The notes beneath the pieces were generated by a model. It made no database searches. It was not told where the DNA came from and saw only the letters and a list, made by a program, of their open reading frames with translations. The position numbers and the translations under genes were made by a program. Positions 13,328 to 15,120 of a stretch of 15,120 bases of DNA are shown one piece after another (the first letter of the stretch is position 1; each line of letters begins with the position of its first letter). Where the stretch lies: the NCBI GenBank assembly GCA_027001105.1, contig JALTMZ010000136.1, positions 1 through 15,120 of the forward strand, read 5' to 3'. Source of the DNA: Thermococcus sp. Its GTDB lineage: Archaea > Methanobacteriota_B > Thermococci > Thermococcales > Thermococcaceae.

Positions 13328-13726
13328 ATGGACAAGAGAAAGAAGAAACCTGTGGATGAATTTGCTTGGCAGGAATATGATAAGGAGGAGTTTAGAGAAA
13401 AATTCCCCGCCTTAGCTGAAGAGCTTGAAGAGAAGAAAGGTATTGTTATTGAAGGTTATCGTGTAGACGAGTTTCAAGTTCTTGAAGAGGAGGAGCTTGA
13501 AGAAGAGAAGATAGATTTTTCAGGATATAATCCTACAGTGATTGATTTCTTAAGAAGGTGCGAAACCGATGAAGAGGCTTTAGAGATTATTAACTGGCTT
13601 GAGGAAAGAGGCGAGATAACTCACGAGATGGCTAAAGACTTGAGGATTACCCTTGTCAAGAAGGGTGTTAGAGCTTTCGGGCCAAAGAAAGAGTGGGGCT
13701 GGTACGAAAGACATGGAAAGCATTAA
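13328..13726 (+). CDS. DUF2095-like acidic protein, unknown function
   Basis: 132 aa, strongly charged: a Lys-rich start (MDKRKKK), an acidic middle (FQVLEEEELEEEKIDF), and a helical C-terminal half (TVIDFLRRCETDEEALEIIN, WLEERGEITHEMAKDL) ending KKGVRAFGPKKEWGWYERHG. It resembles DUF2095, a small family restricted to Thermococcales-like archaea; the assignment is from memory of the C-terminal GPKKEWGWY motif. No catalytic motif; cytosolic. The start ATG 13328 follows AGGTGG by five bases; the GTG at 13319 overlaps it. Its 3' end lies 13 nt from the convergent AMP phosphorylase. Confidence 0.72.
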   Translation: MDKRKKKPVDEFAWQEYDKEEFREKFPALAEELEEKKGIVIEGYRVDEFQVLEEEELEEEKIDFSGYNPTVIDFLRRCETDEEALEIINWLEERGEITHEMAKDLRITLVKKGVRAFGPKKEWGWYERHGKH

Positions 13727-13739
13727 AAGAAAGGGAAGG

Positions 13740-15120
13740 TCAGATATTCCCTATTCGCTGTAGAACCATACCTTCAATTCTTATTGGCTCTGTTCTTCTT
13801 GCATAGACGATTGCCTGCTCAAGTCTTGCTTCACTTTCTGCATAAATTTTGAACAATGGATCTCCTTCCCTTACTTTCTCTCCGACCTTAACATAAAGCT
13901 CAAGTCCAGCCCCCTTGTCCTCCGGTGCTCCAGCTGCCCTTGCAATTCCTGTTATAGCTTTGTTGTCGATAAATGTTATATATCCGCTTGTTGGTGCTGT
14001 GAATGTGTATGTTTTGTCTCCAATTGGAATTTCCTCTGGCTTAATATCTGGATTTCCTCCCTGTTCCTCAATGATTTCTCTCATCTTCTGGTATGCTTTT
14101 CCGCTCTCGAGAATTTCTCTTGCCATCTTCTTACCCATTCCAGCTGGTGCAACACCACCCATCTCTAAGAGAATTCCAGCCAGGCCCGTTGCCTTCTCAA
14201 CGAGGCTTCCAGGACCTTTTCCGGTCATAAGTGTCTGCAGTGCTTCCTTAGCTTCAAGGGCGGGACCAACTGTGTGTCCAACTGGCTGTCCACCATAGGT
14301 TATTGCAACCTCAACATACTGCCCCAATCTCTTTCCAAGCTCAATGAAGTCCCTTGCTAATGACCTTGCTTCTTCCATTGTTTCAACTTTGACTCCCTTA
14401 CCGGTTGGAATGTCAATTAAAATGTATTGGGAACCCATTGCATACTTCTTTGACATAATGCTCGCAAGCATTAATCCTCTTGGGTCAATGCTTAGGGCTC
14501 TCTCTGCCTTAATTGTTATATCATCAGCCGGGGCTAAGTTCAATGCCCCTCCCCACACGAGGCAAGCACCAATCTTTTCAACGATTCTCTTAATTTCGTC
14601 CAAGCTAAGTGAGACATTTGTAAGCACTTCAACAACATCAGCTGTTCCTGCCGCACTTGTGATAGCCCTTGATGATGTCTTTGGAATTGTTAATCCAGCA
14701 GCGGCAACAATTGGGACAACAAGAATGTTTGTCTTGTTTCCTGGGACTCCACCAATGCTGTGGACGTCCATAATTGGTTTTCTGTCTATGTCCAACATAT
14801 CCCCTGTTTCCGCCATTGCAACGGTAAGCCATGCTATTTCATCCATATCAAGACCATTGACCTCAAGGGCAGTGACAAATGCACTGATTTCAATTTCTCT
14901 GAGCTTTCTGTCAACAATATCTTTAATTATGCTCTCGATCTCAACTTTTCTCAGCTTTGCTCCATGCATCTTCTTCTTTATGTAGCGTATGCTTTCTGGG
15001 GTTCCCGCTGGGGCTATGTTGACAATCTCACCCTGAGAAAAGCTGTGTACCTGAAGAACATCCTTGCTCAGTCCAATTTCCCCTTCTTCAACCATATTGC
15101 TTATCACAACATCTCCATAT
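13740..15120 (-). CDS. deoA: AMP phosphorylase, N-terminus beyond window
   Basis: 460 residues present of about 503 expected; the frame stays open to the right edge ([20 protein letters not shown]), matching the interior of the Thermococcus kodakarensis enzyme as I recall it, so the GTG at 15107 is not the start. The enzyme splits AMP (also CMP, UMP) with phosphate into base and ribose-1,5-bisphosphate, which feeds R15P isomerase and type III RubisCO. Seen: [12 protein letters not shown] and [19 protein letters not shown] (phosphate/nucleotide-binding loops of the thymidine phosphorylase fold), [58 protein letters not shown], and the C-terminal lid [14 protein letters not shown]. The N-terminal extension that separates AMP phosphorylases from thymidine phosphorylases begins in the part cut off. 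No damage seen. Confidence 0.93.
   Translation of the reverse strand, partial: YGDVVISNMVEEGEIGLSKDVLQVHSFSQGEIVNIAPAGTPESIRYIKKKMHGAKLRKVEIESIIKDIVDRKLREIEISAFVTALEVNGLDMDEIAWLTVAMAETGDMLDIDRKPIMDVHSIGGVPGNKTNILVVPIVAAAGLTIPKTSSRAITSAAGTADVVEVLTNVSLSLDEIKRIVEKIGACLVWGGALNLAPADDITIKAERALSIDPRGLMLASIMSKKYAMGSQYILIDIPTGKGVKVETMEEARSLARDFIELGKRLGQYVEVAITYGGQPVGHTVGPALEAKEALQTLMTGKGPGSLVEKATGLAGILLEMGGVAPAGMGKKMAREILESGKAYQKMREIIEEQGGNPDIKPEEIPIGDKTYTFTAPTSGYITFIDNKAITGIARAAGAPEDKGAGLELYVKVGEKVREGDPLFKIYAESEARLEQAIVYARRTEPIRIEGMVLQRIGNI

Noticed and set aside
13915..14985. Long plus-strand open frames opposite AMP phosphorylase
   Set aside because: They are antisense shadows of a strongly conserved gene, with Ser/Pro-rich non-protein-like composition and no ribosome binding sites.
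1..15120. CRISPR array, insertion sequence, intein or tRNA gene
   Set aside because: No regularly spaced repeats, transposase motifs, intein splice junctions (Hef is uninterrupted) or tRNA folds were seen.

Overview
The window looks like a chromosomal segment of a hyperthermophilic archaeon of the order Thermococcales (Thermococcus/Pyrococcus group). The evidence is a full-length Hef helicase-nuclease close to the Pyrococcus protein as I remember it, geranylgeranylglyceryl phosphate synthase (archaeal lipids), AMP phosphorylase, QueD and DUF134. Other archaeal signs are GGTG-type ribosome binding sites, short or absent leaders, and TATA boxes about 25 nt before the predicted transcript starts. 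The species cannot be fixed from the sequence alone.

Layout. (1) 1-300: very AT-rich DNA (54 G+C in 300 bases) carrying the start of an unrecognised minus-strand ORF that runs off the left edge. (2) 309-2123: a promoter with a composite inverted-repeat element, then two translationally coupled MinD/Mrp-type ATPases, each with two inserted 4Fe-4S ferredoxin motifs. (3) 2170-2778: a broken CPBP (CAAX-protease-like) membrane protein gene. (4) 2811-4262: a radical SAM enzyme convergent with a DUF134 helix-turn-helix protein. (5) 4379-5848: a small membrane-anchored protein, an overlapping C2H2 zinc-finger mini-protein, QueD (CxxxHGH type) and a PPC/DUF296 protein. (6) 5864-8293, minus strand: a DUF998 membrane protein, an ABM-like small protein, a NifX-like protein with a Gly/Arg tail, a 72-aa membrane protein and a second NifX-like protein. 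(7) 8402-10726: hef, followed by a GC-rich hairpin that looks like a structured RNA. (8) 10928-13726: a small unknown protein; a minus-strand operon of a Uri-type GIY-YIG protein, GGGP synthase and an M55 D-aminopeptidase-like protein; and a divergent DUF2095 protein. (9) 13740-15120: AMP phosphorylase, lacking its N-terminus because the window ends.

Main result. The two ferredoxin-insert ATPases (370-2123), the two NifX-like proteins (6968-7426 and 7742-8293), the 72-aa membrane protein and the DUF134 regulator together resemble an archaeal counterpart of the bacterial 'orange protein' (ORP) complex. They appear to be tied together by one promoter architecture, found three times in the window: a palindrome centred on GCATATGC (best copy TTTTGTGCATATGCACAAAA), a TATA-like box, and a second inverted repeat TTAGG-N4-CCTAA. 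The third copy sits between the NifX-like operon and hef. I infer, but cannot show, that DUF134 reads this element and that the ATPases load or remodel a metal-sulfur cofactor on the NifX-like proteins.
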